A stretch of 64,000 nt of DNA from JALEFZ01 sp039820545 (lineage in GTDB: Bacteria > Bacteroidota > Bacteroidia > J057), in the NCBI GenBank assembly GCA_039820545.1, contig JBCBPW010000032.1, positions 3,483-67,482 on the forward strand, written 5' to 3'. Of this stretch, positions 1-8,664 are shown one piece after another. The notes under the pieces are model-generated. The model was not told the DNA's origin. It ran no database searches and saw nothing but the letters and a program-made list of their open reading frames with translations. The position numbers and the translations under genes were made by a program. Position 1 is the stretch's first letter. Every line of letters begins with the position of its first letter.

Positions 1-1694
1 TGGAGCTTGGAGATCGCTGCCTGATAATTCTCGACAAGAGATGATCCCGTCAATGTGAGTTTGTGATGTGCAGAGTCAAATGCTGCTTTGAGATTCATTT
101 GCGTCATGTCTCCTTCTTCTATATCCAGATTCAAGTACTCATTGTCCCCATCGACAGGATTCAATAGCTCGATTTCTGCACCTTCTAGGTATATGTTGTC
201 GCTATCGTCAATCACAAACAAAGCGGAGTCTTGTGTATCTGAGTTCTTACCCTGCGTATCGTAAGAAATCGTACGGTCTGTGCCTGGTGCATCTCCGTTT
301 AGGTCAATCTGAGGCTTTGAGGAGCACTCCTGAATGACCAGATTGTCTAATACAGCTCCTTCTAGTCCACTGGTCGCACCGTGCGGCGTATTGTGTAAAG
401 GATTGTTTGTATTTCTCACCGTAGAGATGAACAGTCCAGGGTTTCCACCGTCTTTCTGGATCGTGATGTTGGCATCGATGGTACGAGGAGCATTAACGAT
501 ACCCCCACCTCCACCACCACCAGGACCGTGCTGGTTGGGTGTAATGACATCTGCACCATCTCCACCGTCAATTCTTAGGGTGAGGTTACCTGGATTTTTT
601 ACTTCCTGCACATCCAAAAGGATCGTTCCACCTGCACCACCACCGCTGGCACCGTCATTGATTCGGATATCTTGTGCGTCCTCACCTGATGCATTGATCG
701 TACGTCCTGCTTCTACGACGAGTTTCTTTCCTTTGATGATGGCGATTCCTCCACCATTTCCGCCTCTAAAGGCAGCTCCATTGTTCTGGTGACCACCGCC
801 ACCCCCACCGCCGAGGAATAGCTTCGTAATTCCTTCGTTGTACAGCTCTGCGAGTGAGAGTCCACCGCGTCCCCCTTTGTCGAGGTCCGATCTTCTGCTA
901 GGATTGTTGGATAGCCATCCGTGGCCACCGATACCACCTGTACCGAAGTTTCCACCACCCCCACCACCAGCGTTGTGGTTGTTTCCGCCGCCACCACCTG
1001 TAGCTTGCTTACCCATACAGCCTGTATTGGGGATTTCTACAATTCCTTCTCCTTTACGTCCACCTTTTCCTGACTCGATGGTGCAGGTATATGTCATCTC
1101 GCCACCTTTGGCACGTCCGTTGAACTGGCCTCCTCTAAATCCAATGGCACTGACATCAATGTCTTTTTTCAACTTCACTCGACCTGAAGCCCAGATAGCG
1201 ACAATTCCTCCTTTTTCTCCATCCCAAGGACTCGCTGTGAGTGTTCCTACAATGTCTACTTTCTTATAGACGGGTACTTTTACAGCTTGTACCGCATGGG
1301 CGGGATCGTACGCCTTACAGATTTTGTGGACGAAATGGATTCGATTGCCGCTCTTGGATACAATCTTGCCAAATTCATAGTTGCCCGCATTACCCCATGA
1401 TGTTACATTACCGAAGGTAGAATCATTGGCTGTGGTAATGGTTGCTCCCTTCATCTGAATGATGAGCACTTTGTCTCCAACTTGGAATTCGCTCGCATCT
1501 GCTAGATCTAAGTAGTTGTTTCCAACAGCCGTCACTTTGGCGTAGCTATTGACAATGCCGCTGATCTGCTCGATATTATTTTGAAGTTGATAAGAGGTCA
1601 TCATAATTACAGCTAGAAGTGCTGTAACCGTGATTCTTTGAATACGTGTGGTTTTTTGATTAGAAACTAGGTTGGGGGTAGTTTTTAGCCTCAT
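1..1694 (-). CDS. Large glycine-rich surface/adhesin-like protein, N-terminal part (cut by window edge)
   Basis: The frame is open from an ATG at 1694 down to base 1, giving about 564 residues with no stop, so the C-terminus lies outside the window. Residues ~20-36 (RITVTALLAVIMMTSY) form a hydrophobic segment that could be a signal peptide or anchor. Next comes a ~90-residue beta-rich region, then a long low-complexity part with many Gly runs (GGGGGNN, GGGGGGG) interleaved with short beta-like repeats. The last ~110 residues (SALFVIDDSDNIYLEGAEIE... LTLTGSSLVENYQAAIS) resemble the cadherin-like repeat of very large bacterial exoproteins. Such proteins in Bacteroidota are usually secreted by T9SS; whether this one has the sorting domain cannot be seen. 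The Gly-rich stretch makes misleading Pro-rich frames on the other strand. Confidence 0.8.
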   Translation of the reverse strand, partial: MRLKTTPNLVSNQKTTRIQRITVTALLAVIMMTSYQLQNNIEQISGIVNSYAKVTAVGNNYLDLADASEFQVGDKVLIIQMKGATITTANDSTFGNVTSWGNAGNYEFGKIVSKSGNRIHFVHKICKAYDPAHAVQAVKVPVYKKVDIVGTLTASPWDGEKGGIVAIWASGRVKLKKDIDVSAIGFRGGQFNGRAKGGEMTYTCTIESGKGGRKGEGIVEIPNTGCMGKQATGGGGGNNHNAGGGGGGNFGTGGIGGHGWLSNNPSRRSDLDKGGRGGLSLAELYNEGITKLFLGGGGGGGHQNNGAAFRGGNGGGIAIIKGKKLVVEAGRTINASGEDAQDIRINDGASGGGAGGTILLDVQEVKNPGNLTLRIDGGDGADVITPNQHGPGGGGGGGIVNAPRTIDANITIQKDGGNPGLFISTVRNTNNPLHNTPHGATSGLEGAVLDNLVIQECSSKPQIDLNGDAPGTDRTISYDTQGKNSDTQDSALFVIDDSDNIYLEGAEIELLNPVDGDNEYLNLDIEEGDMTQMNLKAAFDSAHHKLTLTGSSLVENYQAAISKL

Positions 1695-2204
1695 TTAGAT
1701 ATTTGTTTTGACACAAATGACGCACTTTTAAGTTTATAATCAGTATAATCTATTTTGTGTTTATTACATTTAATAATAATAAATAAGTGTTTAAAATATA
1801 CTTTATACCTCCTTCAATTCTTAAAAAGAACCAATGGCAGATATCGCACGATGAATAGATGTAATTGCGTTATTTTTGGAAGGAAATAACCAGATTTCGG
1901 ATACATACATATTGGAATTGTCTATCTGCATCATCTGGATTTATGCCAAGGATTTAGAAAACGAGAGAATAAGAGGAAAAAATACTACAATTCTTGTAAT
2001 TTCCTTACCTACACTATTAAAATGTATCCTATGTTAGATTTGACTAGGCACCTGCAAATTTTACTTTTTACGCATAGCCTCTAGGGGTACTTACCGCTTG
2101 TAGCAGCCTCATACCTAATGTAAGAGTGAGTTTTTTTTATGCCCATCAGGCATATAAGTCAGCAGGGAAGGAATCCATCTCTACACAAGAAGAATGGAAA
2201 TCAC
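1695..2204. other. Intergenic region, AT-rich, no gene seen
   Basis: This AT-rich stretch lies between the start of the glycine-rich surface protein (transcribed leftward) and the terminator of nuoF. It should hold the promoter of the surface protein, but I could not pick a convincing -33/-7 pair. I see no credible coding frame in it. Confidence 0.5.
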
Positions 2205-2240
2205 GCGCAAAAGAAAACCAGCACCTACTCAGATGCTGGC
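2205..2240 (-). terminator. Probable intrinsic terminator of nuoF
   Basis: A six-base stem (CCAGCA 2218-2223 with TGCTGG 2234-2239) lies about 30 bases past the nuoF stop. Read on the minus strand it is followed by TTTTCTTTTG, a U-rich tail. Confidence 0.6.
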
Positions 2241-2267
2241 TTATAAAATCTTATATAAAGCTACTTT

Positions 2268-3554
2268 TTAGCCTACCGCTACTACAGCGGGCTTTACTTT
2301 GGCTTCGAAATCTTCTCTAAACCGCGTAATCGTATTGCGTACGGGCCATGCGGCAGCATCTGCCAACGCGCACACAGTGCGACCTTCCATCGTGTCACAC
2401 AACTCCAGCAACATATCGAGGTCGCGTGTCGTCGCTTCTCCTGAGTCAATCTTCTGAAGTTTCTTCACAAACCAACCCGTGCCTTCACGACAAGGCGTAC
2501 ATTGCCCACAAGACTCATGATCATAAAACTTGGAGATGCGCAAAAGAAACTTCACCATGTCCGTGTCTTCATCCAACACACACATACCGCCTGTTCCCAT
2601 CATCGTCCCTACCGTACGTAGTGAATCGGCATCCATCGTGATTCCTTCGATCATATCTGCACGCAAGACAGGTACAGAGGATCCTCCAGGTACGACAGCC
2701 TTCAATTTTTTACCTCCACGGATACCTCCCGCTACTTCATAGATCAGGTCGCTAATCAGCATGCCTGTGGGATACTCATATACACCTGGCTTATTGACAT
2801 GACCTGAGATACCATATAAAGAGGGTCCAGGATGCCCTTCAGCACCGATACTGGTGTACCATTCGGCTCCATTGCGGATCACATAAGGCACGTGTCCTAC
2901 CGTCTCGACGTTATTGATGGTAGTAGGCTTGCTCCAAAGGCCCTTTTGAGCAGGAAATGGTGGCTTAGAGCGTGGATAGGCACGGTTTCCTTCCAATGAC
3001 TCCATCAGAGAAGTCTCCTCACCACAGATATAAGCTCCTGCTCCTTTGTGCAGATAGACATCGATGTCATGTCCAGAACCCATGATATTTTTGCCTGCAT
3101 AGCCCTTGGCATAGGCTTGATCAATGGCACGCTGCATCATGTCGATCCAGTCGGCATACTCTCCACGGATGTAGATATAAGCAGCATCCATTTCCATGGC
3201 GTAGCATGCGATGATCGCACCTTCGATGATTGTATGTGGATTGTATTCGAATAGACGACGGTCTTTCATGGTACCAGGCTCGGACTCGTCGCCATTGACT
3301 GCGAGGTAGCGAGGGACTCCTTCTACTTTGGGGGGCATAAATGACCACTTCAATCCTGCATTGAAGCCTGCTCCTCCACGACCACGGATATTGGCTTTTT
3401 TGACTTCGTCCACTACTGCTTTACGCTCCCATTTTTCATCTGCAACCACCTTGCGTAGTGCTTGGTATCCCTCACCTTTGGCTTCATAAGTATCGATCTC
3501 ATGAAAGTTGGGTGTATCGGGCAAGAGTATCTTTTTATAATTTCTCCAATCCAT
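2268..3554 (-). CDS. nuoF: NADH-quinone oxidoreductase subunit F (NuoF)
   Basis: NuoF is the NADH-binding subunit of respiratory complex I; it carries FMN and the first [4Fe-4S] cluster (N3). The protein has the Gly-rich FMN/NADH loop GRGGAGFNAGLKWSFMP near residue 60, the CGEETSLMESLEGNR block, and the C-terminal cluster motif SCGQCTPCREGTGWF. I chose the ATG at 3554 (428 aa, usual length); an upstream TTG at 3572 would add six residues. No other nuo gene lies on either side here, whereas nuoE normally precedes nuoF, so the complex I genes are apparently scattered in this genome. Confidence 0.95.
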   Translation of the reverse strand: MDWRNYKKILLPDTPNFHEIDTYEAKGEGYQALRKVVADEKWERKAVVDEVKKANIRGRGGAGFNAGLKWSFMPPKVEGVPRYLAVNGDESEPGTMKDRRLFEYNPHTIIEGAIIACYAMEMDAAYIYIRGEYADWIDMMQRAIDQAYAKGYAGKNIMGSGHDIDVYLHKGAGAYICGEETSLMESLEGNRAYPRSKPPFPAQKGLWSKPTTINNVETVGHVPYVIRNGAEWYTSIGAEGHPGPSLYGISGHVNKPGVYEYPTGMLISDLIYEVAGGIRGGKKLKAVVPGGSSVPVLRADMIEGITMDADSLRTVGTMMGTGGMCVLDEDTDMVKFLLRISKFYDHESCGQCTPCREGTGWFVKKLQKIDSGEATTRDLDMLLELCDTMEGRTVCALADAAAWPVRNTITRFREDFEAKVKPAVVAVG

Positions 3555-3641
3555 ATGCTTTATCTGAGACAAAAGGAAAATGATAGCACTGCCTCAAAAT
3601 CCCTCTGTGAATTTACGCTTGAAAATTAGATAAAATCTGTG

Positions 3642-3872
3642 TCAGTTCCAGTTTTGAACACCTTCTTTTTTGAAGGGGTCCAAAGTAGCAGACTCATTAT
3701 ACTTCTTTAAATTATATAGAAAAAACCATATGAGGAAGGGATTGTTTGGGAGAAGGGCAAAAAGAGTAGAGAATAAAAGGAGCAGAACCATTATCAAGCC
3801 TCCATCAAACTTTCTCTCTCCTTCTATGTTATGATACACTTGAATAAATGAGGGTGAAATGATCTCGTCCAT
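3642..3872 (-). CDS. Doubtful small membrane protein
   Basis: A 76-aa frame on the nuoF strand, with one strongly hydrophobic stretch (residues ~28-52, IMVLLLLFSTLFALLPNNPF) and a charged C-terminus. It starts inside the queE promoter region, 88 bases 5' of nuoF, and I recognise no family. It may be a real one-pass membrane peptide or a chance frame in AT-rich DNA. Confidence 0.25.
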   Translation of the reverse strand: MDEIISPSFIQVYHNIEGERKFDGGLIMVLLLLFSTLFALLPNNPFLIWFFLYNLKKYNESATLDPFKKEGVQNWN

Positions 3873-3897
3873 TTCATTTCCACATTCAAAATTTAGC

Positions 3898-3905
3898 TAT
3901 CTTTG
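3898..3905 (+). promoter_or_regulatory. Bacteroidota-type -7 element (TATCTTTG) of queE
   Basis: TATCTTTG fits the TAnnTTTG -7 consensus of the main sigma factor in this phylum. It ends five bases before the ATG at 3910, so the predicted transcript start falls at or next to the start codon (leaderless or nearly so). A clear -33 TTTG is not visible. It also argues against the upstream in-frame ATG at 3859. Confidence 0.55.
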
Positions 3906-3909
3906 CGCC

Positions 3910-4554
3910 ATGAAATTTCAGACGACGGCTTATCGCGGGGAAAAAACACGGGCAGTAGATCCACTGCCTGTCATGGAACAATTCTATACCCTACAAGGTG
4001 AAGGTGCTTGGACGGGTGAGCCGACTTATTTTGTGCGTCTGGCAGGCTGTGATGTAGGCTGCCACTGGTGCGATGTCAAAGAATCATGGGGAATCGATAC
4101 GAATCAATACATGACCTGTGACGACATCGTAGTAAATGCCGTAGCCTCAGGGACGCGTCGTGTAGTAATTACAGGGGGAGAACCCACCATGCACGACCTT
4201 ACCCTTTTTACAGAAAAGCTCCACCTCGCAGACCTCAAAATCCATATGGAGACCGCAGGGCCTCATCCTTTGACAGGAAAAATCGATTGGATTACCCTCT
4301 CACCCAAAAAGTTTCTTCCACCTGTAGAAGAATACTACCACCAGTCTCATGAACTCAAGGTAGTGATCTACAATCAGTCTGATTTCAAATGGGCAGAAGA
4401 ACACGCAGAGCGTTGTCACGACGGCATCCTGCTTTTCCTTCAACCCGAGTGGAGTCGACGCGATAAGATGACGCCTTTAATCATAGATTACATCAAGGCA
4501 CATCCGAAGTGGCGTCTCAGCCAGCAAACCCATAAATACTTGGGAATAGAGTAA
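3910..4554 (+). CDS. queE: 7-carboxy-7-deazaguanine synthase (QueE)
   Basis: QueE is a radical-SAM enzyme that turns 6-carboxytetrahydropterin into 7-carboxy-7-deazaguanine, an intermediate of preQ0/queuosine synthesis for tRNA modification. The cluster motif CDVGCHWC (Cx3Cx2C, about residues 44-51) directly follows the substrate loop FYTLQGEGAWTGEPTYFVRL, and VVITGGEPTMH is the usual GGEP motif. Start chosen at ATG 3910 (214 aa) rather than 3859 because of the -7 element and family length. The C-terminal LSQQTHKYLGIE is the typical end of this family. No other queuosine gene is adjacent. Confidence 0.95.
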   Translation: MKFQTTAYRGEKTRAVDPLPVMEQFYTLQGEGAWTGEPTYFVRLAGCDVGCHWCDVKESWGIDTNQYMTCDDIVVNAVASGTRRVVITGGEPTMHDLTLFTEKLHLADLKIHMETAGPHPLTGKIDWITLSPKKFLPPVEEYYHQSHELKVVIYNQSDFKWAEEHAERCHDGILLFLQPEWSRRDKMTPLIIDYIKAHPKWRLSQQTHKYLGIE

Positions 4555-4878
4555 AACAAGACTTCTCTACATCCTTTCCTCAAGTAAGTCTAGGTAGAAT
4601 TTAACGCAGATATATGGTATAATTTTCGATCGTAGTACCAGGCTACCTAGGGAGGCCTATGCTACGGAATTTGGAGATAGGGGTCCCGAGATTCATCAGC
4701 ATGAGTTTATTTATTAAAACCTAAGTTACAGACTACTACACTATAAGATTAGGGTTTATCCAATATTTCCCCTCCTAATGTTAGGTGGATACACGATTCA
4801 TCACCTATGTATTCATATGTTTATTCTAACTTAGCTTTGTTCTCCCACGTAGACTATTCGACTATAGTGAATTGACCC
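4555..4878. other. Intergenic region, nothing recognised
   Basis: This 324-base AT-rich gap between queE and the OmpA-family gene presumably holds the promoter of the latter. I see no coding frame, strong hairpin or repeat in it. Confidence 0.5.
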
Positions 4879-6819
4879 ATGCGAAATCTTATTCGAATTT
4901 CTTTCTTTTTCCTCATCGGATCTTTTTTCCTCACCTCCCATACATTCGCCCAAAAAAAACCTAAACCTGAAGACTTCGGTATCAAGTCCAAAAAGGCACT
5001 CAATCTATACTTTGAAGCCAAGCAGTTTGACCAATATCGCATGCGCGAGAAAGCTGTCGAAACCTATCTAGCTGCTATCGAACTAGAGCCAGGGTTTGCC
5101 CATGCCAACTACGAGGTGGGCAAGAACTATTACGTTCGACAGCAATTCCAAGACGCCCTACCCTATCTTCAAGAAGCTGCTGAAGCTCAAAATGAGCAGT
5201 TTGTCGCCTTAAACTTCCTCTTAGGGCAATGTCTGTTTTACTCCGAACAATATGAGGAAGCCATTCAACCATTGACAGATTTTCTAAATGAAAACGTAGG
5301 TAGAAAGAAGGACTTGGAAACTGCTAAATATACCGTCAGACAAGCGTCCTACGCTGCGGAAGCAATCCAAGATCCCGTCCCATTTGAACCTGTCAACCTC
5401 GGTCCCAATGTCAATAGCTCAGGAGATGAATCCCAGCCTTTTCTCACAGCTGACCAGCAACTCCTACTATTTACAGGCAGAAGAACAGAAAGCACACAAG
5501 GCTTCAATGAAGATGTCTACACCTCTACCTGGGATGGAGAAAAATGGTTGCCCACGCAAAATGTAGGCTATCCCATCAATACACGTGAAAATCAAGGAGC
5601 AGCAACTATCACCCAAGATGGGCAAACCATCATCTTCGTCTCCTGTAATCTTCCTGGCGGCATGGGCAACTGTGATCTCTACATCGCCCAGCGCATCAAA
5701 GACGGCTGGAGTCAGCCCCAAAATATGGGTCCCAACATCAACTCCCGCAACTGGGAGTCAGACCCTCAGCTATCAGACGATGGCAAGACCCTTTTCTTTA
5801 CCTCCTCACGTCCCAATGGCATCGGCGGTCGTGACATCTGGTATAGCGTGAAAGAAAATGGACGCTGGCAACCCGCCCAAAACATGGGGGAGCCCATCAA
5901 TACTGTAGGACAAGAAATCTCTCCTTTCCTCCACCCCGATGGAGAAAGCTTCTATTTTGCTTCAAATGATCATCCAGGATTTGGTTTTATGGATCTCTTT
6001 GTAACCTACAAGACCGACGAGGGCTGGAGCGAACCCCAAAATCTGGGCTACCCCATCAATACTGCGACGGATGAGGACAACATTTTCATCAGTCCCGATG
6101 GACGAAAAGCTTATTATAACTCGGACAGAGAGGGAGGGCTCGGAGGAGATGACCTCTATGTGTTTGATCTGCCTCCCCGTGTACGTCCCAAGATCGCGAC
6201 TTTCCTGAGGGGACGTGTCGTGGATAGCTTGACAGAGAAACCGCTGGCTGCACGGATTCGATTGATAGATGTAGTATCTGGGGATACAATCCGCCAAGTC
6301 ATCACCGAAAGAGGAGAAGGAAAATTCTTAGCTACCCTCCCTTTGGAGAAAGAATATGCAGCCTTTGTAGAGGCCAAAGGATATTTATTTTCAAGTAAAA
6401 ACTTCTATCTCAAAAACTTGGAGGAAGAGGCTTACTTTGATTTGTTGATCGAAATGGTGCCCTTAACAGAAGGGAAACAGGTAGTCCTCAAAAATATTTT
6501 CTTTGAATTCAATGAAGCCAAGCTCAAAGAAACTTCCCGTACAGAACTCGAATTTCTAGCCAACTACATGCGCCAAAATCCACAGATGCGCATCGAAATC
6601 CAAGGACATACGGATGATGTAGGGACACCAGAATACAATCTGGACCTCAGTCAGAGAAGGGCAGAATCCGTCAGGACCTTTTTGATTGAACTGGGTATCA
6701 CTGATAGCAGGGTCGATGCCGTGGGCTATGGAGAGACACGCCCCGTCTCAGGCAATATCACCGAAGAAGACCGCGCCCAAAACCGACGAACAGAATTTAA
6801 GATTCTACAGATGAAATAG
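4879..6819 (+). CDS. OmpA-family protein with TPR, PD40 propeller and CRD domains (PorE-like)
   Basis: Domain order in 646 aa: signal peptide (residues 1-24, ending TSHTFAQ), TPR repeats (~30-150), a WD40-like PD40 propeller (~170-420) with repeated DG...LFFTSSR / ...YNSDREGGLGG...DLY motifs, a carboxypeptidase-regulatory-like fold (~430-520), and a C-terminal OmpA peptidoglycan-binding domain (~535-646, IEIQGHTDDVGTPEYNLDLS). This order matches PorE, which links the type IX secretion apparatus to peptidoglycan, but the same layout occurs in several paralogues, so the exact role is inferred. I see no lipobox cysteine, unlike PorE lipoproteins. It is a single-gene unit. Confidence 0.85.
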   Translation: MRNLIRISFFFLIGSFFLTSHTFAQKKPKPEDFGIKSKKALNLYFEAKQFDQYRMREKAVETYLAAIELEPGFAHANYEVGKNYYVRQQFQDALPYLQEAAEAQNEQFVALNFLLGQCLFYSEQYEEAIQPLTDFLNENVGRKKDLETAKYTVRQASYAAEAIQDPVPFEPVNLGPNVNSSGDESQPFLTADQQLLLFTGRRTESTQGFNEDVYTSTWDGEKWLPTQNVGYPINTRENQGAATITQDGQTIIFVSCNLPGGMGNCDLYIAQRIKDGWSQPQNMGPNINSRNWESDPQLSDDGKTLFFTSSRPNGIGGRDIWYSVKENGRWQPAQNMGEPINTVGQEISPFLHPDGESFYFASNDHPGFGFMDLFVTYKTDEGWSEPQNLGYPINTATDEDNIFISPDGRKAYYNSDREGGLGGDDLYVFDLPPRVRPKIATFLRGRVVDSLTEKPLAARIRLIDVVSGDTIRQVITERGEGKFLATLPLEKEYAAFVEAKGYLFSSKNFYLKNLEEEAYFDLLIEMVPLTEGKQVVLKNIFFEFNEAKLKETSRTELEFLANYMRQNPQMRIEIQGHTDDVGTPEYNLDLSQRRAESVRTFLIELGITDSRVDAVGYGETRPVSGNITEEDRAQNRRTEFKILQMK

Positions 6820-7107
6820 GAAGATCCCTTCGTTTCACATACAGAGTAGTATGGTTTCGCCGAATCTTTCTAATTTAGACCAAAAGAAGATTGGAGACGA
6901 GAGGAGTCATCCCATGAGGGATTTCACTACGTTTAAGAGTTGAGCCTTAACATGTGATGTGCATAGGGAAGGTATGGCTACTGTGAAACTATTTTACTCT
7001 TGCGTCAAACTCGTTAGAAGAATATGGACAGTGGATGGTGTAGAGATTCATTTTCCCACATATACCATCCGCCCTTTATTTATCCATTTTCTGTAGAACC
7101 CCAAGGA

Positions 7108-7701
7108 ATGATCATGTTTGGAAATGCGCGATCCTCTTCTGAAGACGAAGAAATCATCCAGGCCATACAGGCGGGCGGCATCGCTCGTCAGCGTCAGGAG
7201 ATGGTCCTCTTCCAAAAATTTGCCTACTTCGTCCCTAGCAGACCAGGCAAGTATCGCTTGAATGATGAAGAAGCACAAGATGCTTATACTGAGGCTTTTT
7301 TGGCAGTAGTAGACAACATCGTCAGCGGTAAGTTCAGGGGAGAAAGCAGCCTCAAGACCTACTTGTCTCGCATTTTTCGCAACAAATGTGTTGACCAAGC
7401 TCGCCGTAATGCGACTAGAAGAGTAGAATGGACAGACGAGTTTCCTGAACTCCCCGATCAGTCGAAAGATTTTCTTCGTGACTTGATGGGGAAAGAGGAA
7501 TTGCGTGGCTTGAAGCTGCACCTAGAAGCGTTGGGAGAACGGTGTCGAAATCTCCTCATGCTTTCGGGACAAGGTTACTCTCCACAGGAGATCGCAGAGG
7601 CCATGGGATTCAAGACACCCAGAAGTGCCTCTAGTCAGCGATACAAATGTCTCGAACGCCTGAAAGCTATGATCTCCTCTCAGACCAGAGTAGATCCATG
7701 A
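7108..7701 (+). CDS. ECF-type RNA polymerase sigma factor
   Basis: A sigma-70 family protein. Region 2 is seen in EEAQDAYTEAFLAVVDNI...LKTYLSRIFRNKCVDQAR, and region 4 in the helix-turn-helix YSPQEIAEAMGFKTPRSASS. I prefer the ATG at 7108 or 7114 (about 197 aa) over an upstream ATG at 7024, since the extra residues are unlike the family. The next gene, 109 bases downstream, has the build of an anti-sigma factor, so the two probably form a regulatory pair. The target regulon cannot be told. Confidence 0.88.
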   Translation: MIMFGNARSSSEDEEIIQAIQAGGIARQRQEMVLFQKFAYFVPSRPGKYRLNDEEAQDAYTEAFLAVVDNIVSGKFRGESSLKTYLSRIFRNKCVDQARRNATRRVEWTDEFPELPDQSKDFLRDLMGKEELRGLKLHLEALGERCRNLLMLSGQGYSPQEIAEAMGFKTPRSASSQRYKCLERLKAMISSQTRVDP

Positions 7702-7810
7702 TGGGGGTATTTGTTGCGCTTTTTCAGCATCACTCGTTTCCTCCATTCGCGAATCCTTCCTATTTCTCAACCTGTGAAGATTCGCTTGGAATGACCCTAA
7801 TTTTTGCCCG

Positions 7811-8608
7811 ATGGAAGAAATAGATCCCCTCTACACGCGTATCGACCGATACCTCAAAAATGAGATGTCGGCAGAAGAGCGTGCCGCCCTTGAACAAGAA
7901 GTCCAATCGGACCAGGGACTCGCAGATGCGATGCGGGCCCAAGTTCGAGCAGAGTATGCCGCACGAAGCTACGCCCGTGATGCCAAACGCGAAAGATTAA
8001 AAGAGCTTCTCGAAGAAACATCTACTCATGAACCATCTCGTATTCGCAGTTTGCGCCCTTATGTGACCTTTGCTGTAGCTGCGGCCATCGTACTACTCGT
8101 TTTGATTGGCATCAGCATACAAAGCACAAAGGATGTGACAAGCGAGGCCTTATATGCACAAAACCTGGACTACACCCCCACGACTTTGACCAGTGTGCGG
8201 GGAGACTCTCTCAATCTCATGTGGGAAGCTGCAAGAAAGGCGTATGATGCACAAAACTTCCAGGAGAGTATCAACCTTCTTGAACAGATGGTAGTAGACA
8301 GCAGCTTTGCCTCTCCTTCGAAAGCCTACCTCTTCCTGGGTGTCTCCTACCTCAAAGAAAGGGAACAGCAAGAATCCAACCAGCAGAAGGAAAGTTTAGA
8401 GCTACTGACGGAGAAAGCCCTGTCTGCATTCGATCTGATCTCGACGACGAGTGAGTTTCGCGATGACATCCCTTGGTACAAAGCAATGGCGTATTTGCAA
8501 GCGGGTAAGACTATAGAGGCAATTCCTTTCCTTCAGTCTATCGACGAAAAAAATCGAGGCAAACATCTCCATAAGGCGAGGGAGCTGTTGGGGATTTTGA
8601 CACGATAG
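7811..8608 (+). CDS. Probable anti-sigma factor with transmembrane helix and TPR-like domain
   Basis: The 265-aa protein has a cytoplasmic N-terminus of zinc-less anti-sigma style (IDRYLKNEMSAEERAALEQEV), one transmembrane helix around residues 86-104 (VTFAVAAAIVLLVLIGISI) and an extracytoplasmic TPR-like part with repeated AYDAQNFQESINLLEQM-type helices. It follows the ECF sigma gene, and this arrangement is common in Bacteroidota, so membrane sequestration of the sigma factor is inferred from context. A TAnnnTTTG-like sequence just before the ATG suggests it may also have its own promoter. Confidence 0.75.
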   Translation: MEEIDPLYTRIDRYLKNEMSAEERAALEQEVQSDQGLADAMRAQVRAEYAARSYARDAKRERLKELLEETSTHEPSRIRSLRPYVTFAVAAAIVLLVLIGISIQSTKDVTSEALYAQNLDYTPTTLTSVRGDSLNLMWEAARKAYDAQNFQESINLLEQMVVDSSFASPSKAYLFLGVSYLKEREQQESNQQKESLELLTEKALSAFDLISTTSEFRDDIPWYKAMAYLQAGKTIEAIPFLQSIDEKNRGKHLHKARELLGILTR

Positions 8609-8664
8609 CATTTTTCAGGGTGTACCTAACGCACCAGTATAAGTTACTTGAAGAATGAAAAACG

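Noticed and set aside
334..1269. Proline-rich frames on the plus strand
   Set aside because: They are the reverse complement of Gly-rich codons of the minus-strand surface protein, which is open across the whole stretch.
2126..2320. 64-codon plus-strand frame with hydrophobic end
   Set aside because: It runs through the nuoF terminator and into nuoF antisense; there is no family likeness.
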